The notes under the pieces: generated by a model
Databases searched by the model: none
What the model was told of the DNA's origin: nothing
What the model saw: the letters and a program-made list of their open reading frames with translations, nothing else
Position numbers and translations under genes: made by a program
Shown: one piece after another, positions 10,802 to 19,953 of the stretch
Position numbering within the stretch: position 1 is the stretch's first letter
Layout of the letters: each line of letters begins with the position of its first letter
Origin: Psychrobacillus sp. NEAU-3TGS
GTDB lineage: Bacteria > Bacillota > Bacilli > Bacillales_A > Planococcaceae
Assembly: GCF_029955155.1 (NCBI RefSeq)
Contig: NZ_JAPNOZ010000012.1
Location: 639,610 to 703,609, forward strand
Length of the DNA stretch: 64,000 nt
Reading direction: 5' to 3'

Positions 10802-10920
10802 AGAAAAGCGCAAGCGCCTATGTCTTCCCCGAGGGCAACGTTCTTCTGCGACGAGCTGTGCGCAGGAGCAACGTTCTTCTGCGACGAGCTGTGCGCAGGA
10901 GCAAGGCGCTGGAGCTAGAT
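10802..10920. repeat. GC-rich intergenic repeat, family B copy 2, with internal 33-bp tandem duplication
   Basis: The element shares its ends with copies 1 and 3 (AGAAAAGCGCAAGCGCCTATGTC ends at one side, GGCGCTGGAGCTAGAT at the other; each quoted in part). A 33-bp unit beginning AACGTTCTTCTGCGACGAGC is repeated exactly in tandem (10837-10869 and 10870-10902). The element ends four bases from the polC Shine-Dalgarno sequence. Confidence 0.8.
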
Positions 10921-10953
10921 CAATATCGAGTAAGTAAGTTTATACTTTCACTC

Positions 10954-10990
10954 GAAAAAAGAAAGGAAAGTTCATTGGTGCGAACTTTCC
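10954..10990 (-). terminator. Rho-independent terminator after rseP
   Basis: On the minus strand GGAAAGTTC pairs with GAACTTTCC across an 8-base loop, followed by TTTCTTTTTT. It lies between the rseP stop and the family B repeat, so polC is probably not served by simple readthrough from rseP. Confidence 0.85.
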
Positions 10991-11007
10991 CTTCTTCCAG
11001 TTCTTCT

Positions 11008-12267
11008 TTAGAAGAAAAACTTTTGTATATCATTCCACGTGACGACTACCATTAATACCATTAGAAGCATGATTCCCACAAAGTGAACCATTCCTTCTTT
11101 TTGTTTATCGACTGGTTTTCCTCGAATTGCTTCAAATAGGAAAAATAATAATCGTCCACCATCTAATGCTGGGAGTGGCAATAAGTTCATGATCCCTAAG
11201 TTAATACTTAGTAACGCTGCCCAATACATTAAATTAAACACGCCATATTGCGCAACTTCCTCTGTTGCTTTATATATACCAACTGGACCTGATAAATCAT
11301 CGATGGAGAAGTTACCAGAAATTAATGTACCTAATAAAATAAATATTCGTTTGGTCGTTTCATATGTTTGCTCCGCACCATATGGTATAGCTTTCAATGG
11401 ATTTTTTTCAAGTGGGCTAACGTATTGAACGCCAATTTGTCCAACTTTTTCTTTGCCCACCCCCACTTCATTTGGAGTCATAGACAATTCTAATGTTTCG
11501 CCATTTCGATCAATCGTAAAGTTCATCTTCTCATTTGGACTAACCTTTACTTCTTCTGAGAACTCATCCCATGTGCTAATAGGTGTTCCGTTAATCGCTG
11601 TTACTAAATCCCCGTCTTTCATCCCTGCCTGTGCTGCTGGGCTATCTGCTACTACTGTAGTTATAACAGGTTCGTACGTCGGTACCCCTTGAAATAAACC
11701 AAGCAATAAAAATATGAAAAACGCCAATATAAAGTTAAAGAGTGGACCAGCAAAAATAGCCATTGATCTTTGTCCTACTGTTTTGGATCCAAATTGTCGA
11801 TCATATGGAGCAATGAACGTTTCTTTCCCATTCTCATTGATCACAGCATTTCTAGCTACTTTATATCTAACTAATCGTTCCTCTTCATCATACCCTTCGA
11901 TGAACATTTCCTTCATCAAATCCGACTTCTCTACTTCTAAAAAAAGCATGTCCGGAAACTGTTTATTTTGATTGAGAACGATTTGATCGATTTCATTGTC
12001 ATCATTTACTCGAATCCCTAATCTATACCCGGGTTGAAGTTCGACAGAGTCCAAATCTTCTCCTGCCATCCGAACATACCCGCCTATAGGTAATAGACGA
12101 ATCGTATAAAGTGTTTCACCTTTTGTCATAGCAAAAATCTTCGGACCCATTCCAATCGCAAACTCACGCACCATTATTCCTGCTTTTTTGGCAAAAATAA
12201 AATGCCCTAGCTCATGAAAAAATACAATACTACCAAAAATTATTATAAACGCAATGGCTGTCTCCAT
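11008..12267 (-). CDS. rseP: Site-2 intramembrane metalloprotease RseP (RasP/YluC)
   Basis: This membrane-embedded zinc protease cleaves anti-sigma factors and signal-peptide remnants within the bilayer. The 419-aa product has the zinc motif FFHELGHF near residue 18, a PDZ domain around 190-270 (GVPTYEPVITTVVADSPAA, AGMKDGDLVTAINGTPI), and the second active-site motif NLLPLPALDGGR followed by C-terminal membrane helices. It is placed after dxr, as in B. subtilis, and a terminator follows. Confidence 0.96.
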   Translation of the reverse strand: METAIAFIIIFGSIVFFHELGHFIFAKKAGIMVREFAIGMGPKIFAMTKGETLYTIRLLPIGGYVRMAGEDLDSVELQPGYRLGIRVNDDNEIDQIVLNQNKQFPDMLFLEVEKSDLMKEMFIEGYDEEERLVRYKVARNAVINENGKETFIAPYDRQFGSKTVGQRSMAIFAGPLFNFILAFFIFLLLGLFQGVPTYEPVITTVVADSPAAQAGMKDGDLVTAINGTPISTWDEFSEEVKVSPNEKMNFTIDRNGETLELSMTPNEVGVGKEKVGQIGVQYVSPLEKNPLKAIPYGAEQTYETTKRIFILLGTLISGNFSIDDLSGPVGIYKATEEVAQYGVFNLMYWAALLSINLGIMNLLPLPALDGGRLLFFLFEAIRGKPVDKQKEGMVHFVGIMLLMVLMVVVTWNDIQKFFF

Positions 12268-12304
12268 TATATCCCACCTTCATTGTGTTCCAGCATTTCA
12301 TGCA

Positions 12305-13453
12305 TTATTTTAACATGTTTCGTATGTTTTTTCTTGTTTGGGCGTCTACATGTAAGATAGTTTCTAAATCTGGACTTGAAATGTTCACATGTGCATCCAT
12401 TGCTCGCTCGATTAGCTCATCAATCGTTAAAAAGCCAATTTTCTCCTGCAAAAATAAAGCTACCGCTGCTTCATTTGCCGCATTTAAAACAGTTGTCATC
12501 GTTCCACCTGCTCTTCCCGCTTCAATTGCAAGCTTTAATGCATAATAACGATTATAATCCATTTCTTCAAAATGCAGTTTACCTATTTCCGCTAAATTCA
12601 ATCGCTTTGCATGAGGACGTGGCAATCTGTCCGGGTAAGACAAGGCATATTGAATTGGAACTCTCATATCAGGAGTTCCTAGTTGAGCGATTACACTCGT
12701 ATCTTCAAATTCAACCATGGAATGGATAATACTTTCTCTATGTAACAATACTTCTATATCATCATAAGAAATATCAAATAGAACACGCGCTTCGATGACT
12801 TCTAACCCTTTATTCATCATCGTGGCTGAGTCTATCGTAATTTTAGAGCCCATTGACCAGTTTGGATGATTTAAAGCATCTTTTACCGTGACATGTTGCA
12901 GCTCTTCTCTTGTCCGATCTCTAAAGCTACCCCCAGAGGCCGTAATGATTAACTTGGCAATCTCTGATCTTTTTTCTCCGTTCATCGCTTGAAAAAGAGC
13001 AGAATGTTCACTATCTACAGGTAAGATAGGTACATTATATTCTTTTGCAGCTTGCATCACGAGATGTCCAGCTGTCACTAGTGTTTCTTTGTTCGCAATT
13101 GCAATCGTTATTCCTTTTTTGATAGCTTCCAGTGTCGGATTCAACCCAACACTTCCAAGGACAGCATTCACTAACACATCGGCATTTGTATGAGCAGCAA
13201 CTTGTACTAATCCAGCGTCTCCGTATACGAATTCGACGTGAGGAAATTCACTTTGTAATTGACGCGCATCTTCTTCACTTATAACAGATACTAATTGCAC
13301 AGGAAATTCACCCAAGATTTTTCTTGTCTCTTCTATATTTTTTCCGACTGAAAATGCAACCAGCTGAAACTGCTCCGAATGCTCTCTTATAATATCTAAT
13401 GTTTGAATACCTATTGAACCGGTAGCTCCTAATAAACTTATTCTTTTTCGCAT
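12305..13453 (-). CDS. dxr: 1-deoxy-D-xylulose-5-phosphate reductoisomerase
   Basis: Dxr makes 2-C-methyl-D-erythritol 4-phosphate, the committed step of the MEP isoprenoid pathway, using NADPH. The 382-aa product starts [19 protein letters not shown] (dinucleotide fold), has [23 protein letters not shown] and ASGGSFRDR, the metal- and substrate-binding motifs. It lies between cdsA and rseP and shares a pathway theme with uppS, which uses the isoprenoid product. Confidence 0.97.
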   Translation of the reverse strand: MRKRISLLGATGSIGIQTLDIIREHSEQFQLVAFSVGKNIEETRKILGEFPVQLVSVISEEDARQLQSEFPHVEFVYGDAGLVQVAAHTNADVLVNAVLGSVGLNPTLEAIKKGITIAIANKETLVTAGHLVMQAAKEYNVPILPVDSEHSALFQAMNGEKRSEIAKLIITASGGSFRDRTREELQHVTVKDALNHPNWSMGSKITIDSATMMNKGLEVIEARVLFDISYDDIEVLLHRESIIHSMVEFEDTSVIAQLGTPDMRVPIQYALSYPDRLPRPHAKRLNLAEIGKLHFEEMDYNRYYALKLAIEAGRAGGTMTTVLNAANEAAVALFLQEKIGFLTIDELIERAMDAHVNISSPDLETILHVDAQTRKNIRNMLK

Positions 13454-13467
13454 GAAATTATGTCTCC

Positions 13468-14259
13468 TTAGATGAAATGTAAAAAGTGTAGTAATGGTAA
13501 GACGAATAATAGACTATCAAAACGGTCTAAAATACCGCCATGACCAGGTAAAATCTTACCAGAATCTTTTACATTATAATGCCTTTTGATTGCTGACTCT
13601 ACTAAATCACCTAGCTGCCCAAAAATAGATGCAGCAATCGTAATTCCAATTAATATAAGATAAGAATTCGTAAGCGGGCTTATAAAGTGCATGATAAATG
13701 CTGCTATTATGGCCCATATAATACCGCCGATAAACCCTTCTATCGTTTTATTTGGTGAGATCTCTGGCCATAATTTACGCTTTCCAAGTTTTCTACCTGT
13801 AAAATAGGCACCAGAATCTGTTGCCCAAACTACAATAAGTGCAAATATTAAATAAGCTAATCCAGCATCTCTTGTCTCTATAAAATAGTAAAATCCAATT
13901 CCTACGTATAAAGTTCCTAATAACATAAATGCCGCATCATCGAACGTAAATCGATTTTTCACGAGTACTGTATAGATTAGGAGCAGAAAAACAACGACAA
14001 AAACCCATTCAATTTTTGAGTGCCCCGTCATAGCAAACACATCATCCGCAATAGACGATGGCAATAAAAGCACAAATAAAAGGAGCAAAGAAATAGCCCC
14101 CGCAAATGAAAATATTGGTAACTCTTTCATTCGTAACAACTCATACACGCCTATTGCAGCCAAAATATATATAAGTGCAGTAAAAATAGATCCACCTAAC
14201 CAAACAATAGGAAGAAAAAGTGCCGCTGCAATAACACCCGTAATTATACGTACCTTCAA
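13468..14259 (-). CDS. cdsA: Phosphatidate cytidylyltransferase
   Basis: CdsA makes CDP-diacylglycerol from phosphatidate and CTP, the entry to phospholipid headgroup synthesis, in the membrane. The 263-aa protein has seven or more hydrophobic segments and the family signature near the C-terminus ([20 protein letters not shown], then [14 protein letters not shown]). [16 protein letters not shown] precedes it. The start overlaps the uppS stop by 4 bases (ATGA), implying coupling. Confidence 0.97.
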   Translation of the reverse strand: MKVRIITGVIAAALFLPIVWLGGSIFTALIYILAAIGVYELLRMKELPIFSFAGAISLLLLFVLLLPSSIADDVFAMTGHSKIEWVFVVVFLLLIYTVLVKNRFTFDDAAFMLLGTLYVGIGFYYFIETRDAGLAYLIFALIVVWATDSGAYFTGRKLGKRKLWPEISPNKTIEGFIGGIIWAIIAAFIMHFISPLTNSYLILIGITIAASIFGQLGDLVESAIKRHYNVKDSGKILPGHGGILDRFDSLLFVLPLLHFLHFI

Positions 14260-15050
14260 TTCCCTTCTCCCTCCTTCAATCCACCATATCTCCTATTTCG
14301 ATTTTGATAATTTTCAATCGCATCCATTAAACACGATTCATCAAAATCCGGCCATAAAGTGTCTGTAAACCAAAATTCCGTGTAAGCAAGCTGCCAGAGC
14401 ATAAAATTACTTAGACGTACTTCTCCGCTCGTACGAATAAGCAAATCTGGATCACTTAAATTCTTTGTCATTAAATGATTGCTTAATAATTCCTCAGAAA
14501 TTTCTTCTAGCGCCACATTACCTTCTTGTACATCACGAGCAATTTTACTGACCGCTTGAACAATTTCATCTCTGCTTCCATAATTTAAAGCAAAGTTTAA
14601 TATTAACCCATCATTAGCCGCAGTTTGATCGATTGCTTTTTGTACAGCTCTTTTCGTATGCTCAGGCAATGATTCCATATTTCCCATCATTTTTACTTGT
14701 ACATTTTGCTCAATTAACTCCGGTAAATACGTGCCTAAAAATTCCTCTGGCAGGCGCATTAAAAACTCTACTTCCATTTTAGGCCTTTTCCAATTTTCTG
14801 TAGAAAAAGCGTATAAAGTTAACTCTTTTATACCAACTTCATTCGCAAACCTAGTTATTTTCTTTACAGTCTTCATGCCCTCGTGATGACCAGCTATGCG
14901 GGGTAGCGCTCGCTTTTTAGCCCATCTACCATTTCCGTCCATAATAATCGCAATATGGCCTGGCAATTGTTCTTGTTGGGCATTTTCTTTTCGTTTCTCT
15001 AACGGAATACTTATCGATTTTTCATTTTTACGGATAAGTTTATTTAACAT
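14256..15050 (-). CDS. uppS: Undecaprenyl diphosphate synthase (isoprenyl transferase)
   Basis: UppS condenses isopentenyl units onto farnesyl diphosphate to make the C55 lipid carrier for cell-wall synthesis. The 264-aa product carries the catalytic motif IAIIMDGNGRWAKKR (aspartate near residue 38) and DLLIRTSGEVRLSNF with the C-terminal substrate-binding arginines. It is separated from frr by a terminator, and is translationally coupled to cdsA downstream. Confidence 0.97.
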   Translation of the reverse strand: MLNKLIRKNEKSISIPLEKRKENAQQEQLPGHIAIIMDGNGRWAKKRALPRIAGHHEGMKTVKKITRFANEVGIKELTLYAFSTENWKRPKMEVEFLMRLPEEFLGTYLPELIEQNVQVKMMGNMESLPEHTKRAVQKAIDQTAANDGLILNFALNYGSRDEIVQAVSKIARDVQEGNVALEEISEELLSNHLMTKNLSDPDLLIRTSGEVRLSNFMLWQLAYTEFWFTDTLWPDFDESCLMDAIENYQNRNRRYGGLKEGEGN

Positions 15051-15117
15051 TCAAAAAACCCCCACCTTACTAACATAGGAACATATATGACCTATCATAT
15101 CAAATATATCGCAATAT

Positions 15118-15150
15118 AAAAAGGCGTCCCTACTCTAAAGGACGCCTTTT
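15118..15150 (-). terminator. Rho-independent terminator between frr and uppS
   Basis: AAAAGGCGTCC pairs with GGACGCCTTTTT on the minus strand around an 11-base loop and ends in a T tract. It closes the rpsB-tsf-pyrH-frr group; uppS downstream therefore probably has its own promoter, though I could not identify a convincing one. Confidence 0.88.
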
Positions 15151-15197
15151 CCAAACAAAAAGTTCAAACAATTATTTGGATGCACTACTAAATTTGC

Positions 15198-15755
15198 TTA
15201 TACTTCTAGAATTTCTTTTTCTTTATCTTTCGTAATTGCATCGATTTTATCAATATTTGAATCCGTAAGTTTTTGGATTTCTTCTGTGTAGTTTCTTAAG
15301 TCGTCTTCTGTAATGTCCCCAGATTTTTCGAGTTTTTTAAGATCATCGTTTCCATCACGGCGAACATTACGAATATTCACTTTTGCTTCTTCTGCTTCTT
15401 TTTTCACTTGTTTTACTAATTCTTTACGGCGTTCTTCTGTAAGAGCAGGAATCGCAAGACGAATTATGGAACCGTCATTCGTAGGTGTAATACCTATATC
15501 TGACTTTAAAATTGCCTTTTCAATCTCTCCAAGAATTGACTTATCATAAGGCTGAATCGTGATTAATCGAGCCTCTGGAGTCGAAATACCTGCCATTTGA
15601 TTAATAGGTGTTGGTGCACCATAGTAATCAATTGAAATTTTGTCAAGCAAAGATGCATTTGCACGACCAGCTCGGATAGAAGCAAGTTCTCTCGTGTATA
15701 CTTGAATCGTTTTTGCCATTTTATCTTTCGTTTGCTCAATTACTTGTTTCGGCAT
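15198..15755 (-). CDS. frr: Ribosome recycling factor
   Basis: RRF works with EF-G to split post-termination ribosomes. The 185-aa product has the typical tRNA-like fold sequence, with [15 protein letters not shown] near residue 27 and the long helical C-terminal half including VRNVRRD-like [12 protein letters not shown] pattern ([16 protein letters not shown]). The start overlaps the pyrH stop as TAATG, and its SD AGGAGG lies within the pyrH 3' end. Confidence 0.97.
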   Translation of the reverse strand: MPKQVIEQTKDKMAKTIQVYTRELASIRAGRANASLLDKISIDYYGAPTPINQMAGISTPEARLITIQPYDKSILGEIEKAILKSDIGITPTNDGSIIRLAIPALTEERRKELVKQVKKEAEEAKVNIRNVRRDGNDDLKKLEKSGDITEDDLRNYTEEIQKLTDSNIDKIDAITKDKEKEILEV

Positions 15756-16480
15756 TATGAATTCCTCCTAACGACTGTACCGATCGTTTCCCCAAGTACA
15801 GCCCTTTTAATATTTCCATTTTCCATTACTGAAAATACAATAAGTGCGATATCATTGTCCATACATAATGTAGATGCAGTAGAATCCATCACTTGTAAAC
15901 CTTGTTGAATTACTTCGATAAAGGATAACTCATCGTATTTAATAGCTGTAGTATCGGTTTTTGGATCTGCAGAATATACACCGTCCACATTATTTTTAGC
16001 CATTAGGATAACATCCGCTTCTATTTCTGCTGCACGTAAAGCAGCAGTTGTATCAGTAGAGAAGTATGGATTTCCTGTTCCAGCTGCGAATATAACTACA
16101 CGCTTTTTTTCTAAATGACGAATTGCTCGTCGTCGTATGTACGGCTCTGCAACTTGACGCATTTCGATGGAAGTTTGAACACGAGTCTCAATCCCGCATT
16201 TTTCAAGTGAATCTTGTAGTGCAAGTGAATTCATAACCGTAGCAAGCATACCCATATAATCTGCAGTTGCACGATCCATGCCCATTTCGCTTCCTACTTT
16301 TCCACGCCAAATGTTGCCTCCACCTACTACAACAGCAACTTCGACGCCTAATTCTACTACTTCTTTTACTTGCTCTGCTACAGACTTGATAATTTCAGGT
16401 GATAGTCCGAAACCTTGCTCTCCAGCTAATGCTTCGCCACTCAATTTTAAAACGATTCTTTTGTATTGTGGTGTGCTCAT
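15755..16480 (-). CDS. pyrH: UMP kinase
   Basis: PyrH phosphorylates UMP to UDP and is regulated by GTP and UTP. The start is placed at [20 protein letters not shown] (16480), the conserved N-terminus with a good SD (GGAGGATACCT); the open frame runs 13 codons further without similarity. Motifs [24 protein letters not shown] and [11 protein letters not shown] mark the amino acid kinase fold. 241 aa is normal. A terminator lies between tsf and this gene. Confidence 0.97.
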   Translation of the reverse strand: MSTPQYKRIVLKLSGEALAGEQGFGLSPEIIKSVAEQVKEVVELGVEVAVVVGGGNIWRGKVGSEMGMDRATADYMGMLATVMNSLALQDSLEKCGIETRVQTSIEMRQVAEPYIRRRAIRHLEKKRVVIFAAGTGNPYFSTDTTAALRAAEIEADVILMAKNNVDGVYSADPKTDTTAIKYDELSFIEVIQQGLQVMDSTASTLCMDNDIALIVFSVMENGNIKRAVLGETIGTVVRRNS

Positions 16481-16504
16481 AGGTATCCTCCATCTCTTTT
16501 CTTG

Positions 16505-16535
16505 AAAAATAGGGAACACTAATTGCGTGTTCCCT
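16505..16535 (-). terminator. Rho-independent terminator between tsf and pyrH
   Basis: AGGGAACAC pairs with GTGTTCCCT across a 7-base loop, followed on the minus strand by ATTTTTC. It ends rpsB-tsf transcripts ahead of pyrH. Confidence 0.85.
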
Positions 16536-16587
16536 AAAAGTATTGTCTATTTAGTGAAAATACTCATCGTATTTTCCGCTTTTCTTA

Positions 16588-17472
16588 TTAGTTACCTTTT
16601 ACTTGGTTCATTACTTCTTCCGCGAAGTTATCTTCACGTTTTTCGATTCCTTCACCAACAGCATAGCGAGTGAATGAAACTAGTTTACCACCAGTTGATT
16701 CAACGAATACGCCTACTTTTTGGTCAGGGTTTTTAACGAAAGATTGATCTAATAAACAAACTTCTTCGAAATATTTACCAAGGCGGCCTTCTACCATTTT
16801 CGCAACGATATTTTCAGGTTTACCTTCGTTTAAAGCTTGTTCAGTTAATACTTTTCGCTCACGCTCTACTTCATCAGCAGATACTTCGTCACGAGAGATG
16901 TATGCAGGGTTTAGTGCTGCAATGTGCATTGCAACATCTTTAGCTGCTTGCTCGTCAGTTGAACCTTCAAGAACAGTTAGAACACCAATGCGTCCACCCA
17001 TGTGTAGGTAAGGACCGAATGCATCTGCATCTGTTTTAGTTTCTACTACAAAACGACGAAGTGTAATTTTCTCTCCGATTTTTGCAACTGCGTTAGAAAT
17101 AGCGTTTTCTACTGTTACACCTTCTTCAAGTGTAGAAGCTAAAGCTTCCTCTACTGAAGCTGGTTCAGTTGCTAATAAATGTGTAGCAACTTGTTGTACT
17201 AATTGTTGGAAAGCTTCGTTTTTTGCAACGAAATCTGTTTCTGCATTCATTTCTAAAAGTACAGCTTTGTTTCCATCAATTTGGATGTAAGTAGTACCTT
17301 CAGCTGCAATACGGTCAGCTTTTTTAGCTGCAGAAGAAAGACCTTTTTCACGTAAAAAGTCGATTGCTGCTTCTAAATTACCTTCTGTTTGTACTAAAGC
17401 TTTTTTACAATCCATCATACCTGCGCCAGTTTTTTCACGCAATTCTTTTACCATTTGTGCTGTAACTGCCAT
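16588..17472 (-). CDS. tsf: Elongation factor Ts
   Basis: EF-Ts is the nucleotide exchange factor of EF-Tu. The 294-aa product has the N-terminal UBA-like domain with [20 protein letters not shown] and the interaction motif [12 protein letters not shown] near residue 75, plus the dimerisation domain. It follows rpsB with an intervening hairpin, as in many bacteria. Confidence 0.97.
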   Translation of the reverse strand: MAVTAQMVKELREKTGAGMMDCKKALVQTEGNLEAAIDFLREKGLSSAAKKADRIAAEGTTYIQIDGNKAVLLEMNAETDFVAKNEAFQQLVQQVATHLLATEPASVEEALASTLEEGVTVENAISNAVAKIGEKITLRRFVVETKTDADAFGPYLHMGGRIGVLTVLEGSTDEQAAKDVAMHIAALNPAYISRDEVSADEVERERKVLTEQALNEGKPENIVAKMVEGRLGKYFEEVCLLDQSFVKNPDQKVGVFVESTGGKLVSFTRYAVGEGIEKREDNFAEEVMNQVKGN

Positions 17473-17508
17473 TTTAAATTCCTCCTAGTACGAATAAATT
17501 CATCTTCT

Positions 17509-17546
17509 CAAAAAAAGGTGATAAGAGGTTTGGCCGCTTATCACCT
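17509..17546 (-). terminator. Terminator or attenuator between rpsB and tsf
   Basis: A strong stem AGGTGATAAG / CTTATCACCT (11-base loop) is followed by seven T on the minus strand. Such a hairpin between rpsB and tsf would lower tsf expression relative to rpsB by partial termination. Confidence 0.85.
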
Positions 17547-17562
17547 GTTAACTACATGTGTC

Positions 17563-18285
17563 TTACTCAGCAGCAACTTCAGCTGGAGTTACTTCTTCGT
17601 CTTCACCTTGTCTTGCTTCAAGTAATGCATCCGCCATTTTAGCTGTTAATAATTTAACCGCACGAATTGCGTCGTCATTTGCAGGAATTACATAGTCGAT
17701 TTCGTCTGGATCACAGTTTGTATCAACGATTCCTACTAATGGAATGTTCAGTTTACGAGCTTCCGCAACAGCAATACGCTCTTTGCGTGGGTCAACTACG
17801 AACATTACATCTGGAATAGCTTTCATATCACGGATACCGCCTAAGAATTTAACAAGACGTTCGTGTTCTTTTTTAAGTTGAACTACTTCTTTTTTAGGAA
17901 GTACATCGAATGTACCATCTTCTTCCATTTTTTCAATCGCTTTTAGACGAGCTACACGTTTTTGAATAGTACCGAAGTTTGTTAAAGTACCACCTAACCA
18001 ACGTTGGTTGATGTAGTAGTTACCTGAACGTTCAGCTTCTTCTTTAATAGCTTCTTGCGCTTGTTTTTTAGTTCCAACGAATAGAACTTTTCCACCGTCT
18101 TGACCTACTTGACGCATGAAATCGTAAGCTTCTTCTAATTTTTTCACCGTTTTTTGAAGATCGATGATGTAGATTCCGTTACGCTCAACAAAAATGTATT
18201 TTTTCATTTTTGGGTTCCAACGGCGAGTTTGGTGTCCAAAGTGTACACCAGCCTCAAGTAATTGTTTCATTGAGATTACTGACAT
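17563..18285 (-). CDS. rpsB: 30S ribosomal protein S2
   Basis: S2 binds the head-body junction of the 30S subunit. The 240-aa product begins [20 protein letters not shown] and contains [24 protein letters not shown] and [19 protein letters not shown], all diagnostic. It is preceded by a recognisable promoter and a leader hairpin and followed by an attenuator-like hairpin before tsf. Confidence 0.98.
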   Translation of the reverse strand: MSVISMKQLLEAGVHFGHQTRRWNPKMKKYIFVERNGIYIIDLQKTVKKLEEAYDFMRQVGQDGGKVLFVGTKKQAQEAIKEEAERSGNYYINQRWLGGTLTNFGTIQKRVARLKAIEKMEEDGTFDVLPKKEVVQLKKEHERLVKFLGGIRDMKAIPDVMFVVDPRKERIAVAEARKLNIPLVGIVDTNCDPDEIDYVIPANDDAIRAVKLLTAKMADALLEARQGEDEEVTPAEVAAE

Positions 18286-18340
18286 GATAATTCCTCCTGG
18301 TTTGGTTTAGTCTTCCGCAGTCATCATTTTTCTTTAGCTA

Positions 18341-18361
18341 CTCTTTTATTTTATAAAAGAG
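18341..18361 (-). promoter_or_regulatory. Hairpin in the rpsB leader
   Basis: CTCTTTTA pairs with TAAAAGAG around a 5-base loop between the predicted promoter and rpsB. There is no following T tract, so it is not an obvious terminator. It may be part of an autoregulatory S2 leader; this is inference. Confidence 0.4.
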
Positions 18362-18408
18362 CACCTGCTAAATCCATCCGAACTGCGTGTGTATTCATAC
18401 CGTATTGT

Positions 18409-18437
18409 AATATACCATACATATTTCATACTTTCAA
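18409..18437 (-). promoter_or_regulatory. Predicted sigma-A promoter of rpsB-tsf
   Basis: TTGAAA (18432-18437) and TATATT (18409-18414) on the minus strand are spaced 17 bases apart, about 120 bases upstream of rpsB. The promoter lies immediately downstream of the swrB stop (18443). Confidence 0.65.
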
Positions 18438-18442
18438 CTATT

Positions 18443-18924
18443 TTAATGCTTAAACTTTAAGAAAAGCTCTACTTCTGTTTTGCCAATTTGTAGCTTTTGG
18501 GCAATTTCATCGACGCTTTTCCCCTCGTCAGCATAAAAAAGACTTTTTCTTTTATCGTAACTGGTTCTTTTTTTTCTGTTACCGATGCTGTTTTTAAATA
18601 GCTATTTGCGGCAAGTTGTTTGGATACAAATGCTTTTGGGACCTCAAAAACTGGAGTTGTTTCTATTGTATCCTCTTTTTCCTCCACCTGCTCCGTTGTC
18701 GCTGCTACAACGCGATCGGTATGGTTTAATTCTCGTAACAGACGATCGTTTTCGTCTTTGATCTCGGCAATATATGCACTGAAGGAGTCTTCAATTTCGG
18801 CTAATATTTGCTCTTGCTTTTGCTCCATATTGTTGAATTTAGTTAATTTTGCATTTAATAAAGCAATGAAGTAAAAGCTAATTAATTGAAGTAAAAATAA
18901 TATGACTAGAATAATTGACGTCAT
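18443..18924 (-). pseudogene. swrB: SwrB-like motility protein, frameshifted near the 3' end
   Basis: SwrB of B. subtilis activates flagellar type III export assembly. The product has one N-terminal membrane helix (ILVILFLLQLISFYFIALL), a coiled-coil stretch and a variable linker. The frame as written ends at 18469 (151 aa) with an unrelated tail. One base added to the T6 run (plus-strand A6 at 18535-18540) switches to a frame reading YADEGKSVDEIAQKLQIGKT then EVELFLKFKH and stopping at 18443, which is the conserved SwrB helix-turn-helix-like C-terminus. The repaired protein would be 160 aa, near the usual length. Sequencing error or true lesion. Confidence 0.8.
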
Positions 18925-18933
18925 TGCCTGCTC

Positions 18934-19236
18934 CTATCCACTAAAATCCACAAAATTTCCTTTAAAAGGATGTTTTGCCTCTTTCATTTCTTGTTCTGTT
19001 TTTTCTCGTTTTTTTCTTTCTTGCTCTGCTTGTTCTTTTTCTTTGTTTTCTAAATCCGCTTCTGCTGTCTTGTTCGATTCTAAAACAGTTTCTCTGTTTT
19101 TTTCAAGTTGTCTTTCAGAAGCAGCTTGGGCATTCGCCTGGTTTACTGCACTTTGCTGTTGCATTTGCTCTGCAACTTTCCCAGCATCAAATGTTTTCGG
19201 AATAGCAATTTGGAGCTCTACACCTTTTAAACTCAA
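18934..19236 (-). CDS. Conserved hypothetical protein between sigD and swrB
   Basis: The 100-aa product starts at TTG (19236) with AAGGAGG seven bases upstream. It opens MSLKGVELQIAIPKTFDAGK, followed by a long, highly charged Q/E/K-rich predicted coiled coil (about 25-85), and ends HPFKGNFVDFSG. It has no membrane segment or known domain. I recall similar small proteins with this type of N- and C-terminus next to sigD/swrB in other bacilli, which suggests a motility-associated role; no function is known to me. Confidence 0.75.
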   Translation of the reverse strand: MSLKGVELQIAIPKTFDAGKVAEQMQQQSAVNQANAQAASERQLEKNRETVLESNKTAEADLENKEKEQAEQERKKREKTEQEMKEAKHPFKGNFVDFSG

Positions 19237-19953
19237 CGGACTGCCTCCTTCAACGACTTAAGATAAAGTATTTAGTTGATCAATTAGTAGCCTTCTAAAT
19301 TATACAGTTATATCATTAGAGACTGCTAGATAATCAGCATCGTCCTGAATCTCCATTGCGTCGCATTTTAGGGAAACTACGCGGAAAGAGATACGGCAAA
19401 TGCAATTGATTTCCGCTCCAGGAGGACGCTTACCGCGGGGCGGGAGGTGAGCCTCCTCGTCGCACGCTCCTGCGGGGTCTCACCTGTCCCGCTGATCCCG
19501 CAGGTGTCGCCGCCTTACGCTTCCATCAATAGAACTTGCTGACTAATCCATAATTAAATGCAAAAAAGCTCTTTAATTTATTTACCACTGTTAAGCAGTT
19601 TCTAATTGAAAATCATTTTATGTACAGTATAAATTCTATTAGCCATTCAAACAATGGGTCCCAACAATCGCTAGATAGTATATCTTTTCAACTAATAAAA
19701 GGTTTTCACCCACAGAAAATGCAACATAGTACTAAATTTAGTGTCTCCTTAGGGAGTAAATAGCAAACTCTATTGGATTGTAGCGAAGGGGTGGCGACTC
19801 CGACGGGAACAGTACGAGCTGAAAGCCCCGAGGAGATTGAAGCCGTGCCCGCGGAAAGCGTCCACCCGGTAGCGGAAATCCAAGCGTCCACTTCATTTAA
19901 CTCACTACCGCACAGTATCCCTAAACTGTAACCAATCATCTTTTCATTTTTTC
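19237..19953. other. Gap between sigD and the swrB pair
   Basis: A ~560-bp inverted-repeat-bounded element fills most of this gap (19367-19925). Between it and the 100-aa gene there is a TATAAT (minus strand, 19299-19304) without a convincing -35 box, which may serve the 100-aa gene and swrB. The open frames in the element show no similarity to known proteins. Confidence 0.75.
19367..19925. mobile_element. Non-autonomous repeat element with terminal inverted repeats, copy 1
   Basis: The outer ends are inverted repeats: TTTAGGGAAACTACGCGGAA at the left and TTTAGGGATACTGTGCGGTA read inward from the right. Inside are two family A modules in opposite orientation (19408-19530 and 19776-19880) flanking an AT-rich core of about 245 bp. 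A closely similar element lies at 61310-61975. There is no transposase gene, so it would be a MITE-like passenger. It separates sigD from swrB. The right end also forms a small hairpin (ACAGTATCCCTAAACTGT). Confidence 0.7.

Noticed and set aside
10712-11055. Plus-strand open frames over the polC upstream repeat
   Set aside because: They translate the 33-bp tandem repeat (33 is a multiple of 3, which keeps the frame open) and have no similarity.
19706-19939. 77-aa open frame inside the repeat element, matched by a similar frame at 61677-61943
   Set aside because: The two frames look alike because the DNA repeats; indels between copies break the shared frame, and there is no SD or known domain, so no transposase or peptide is claimed.
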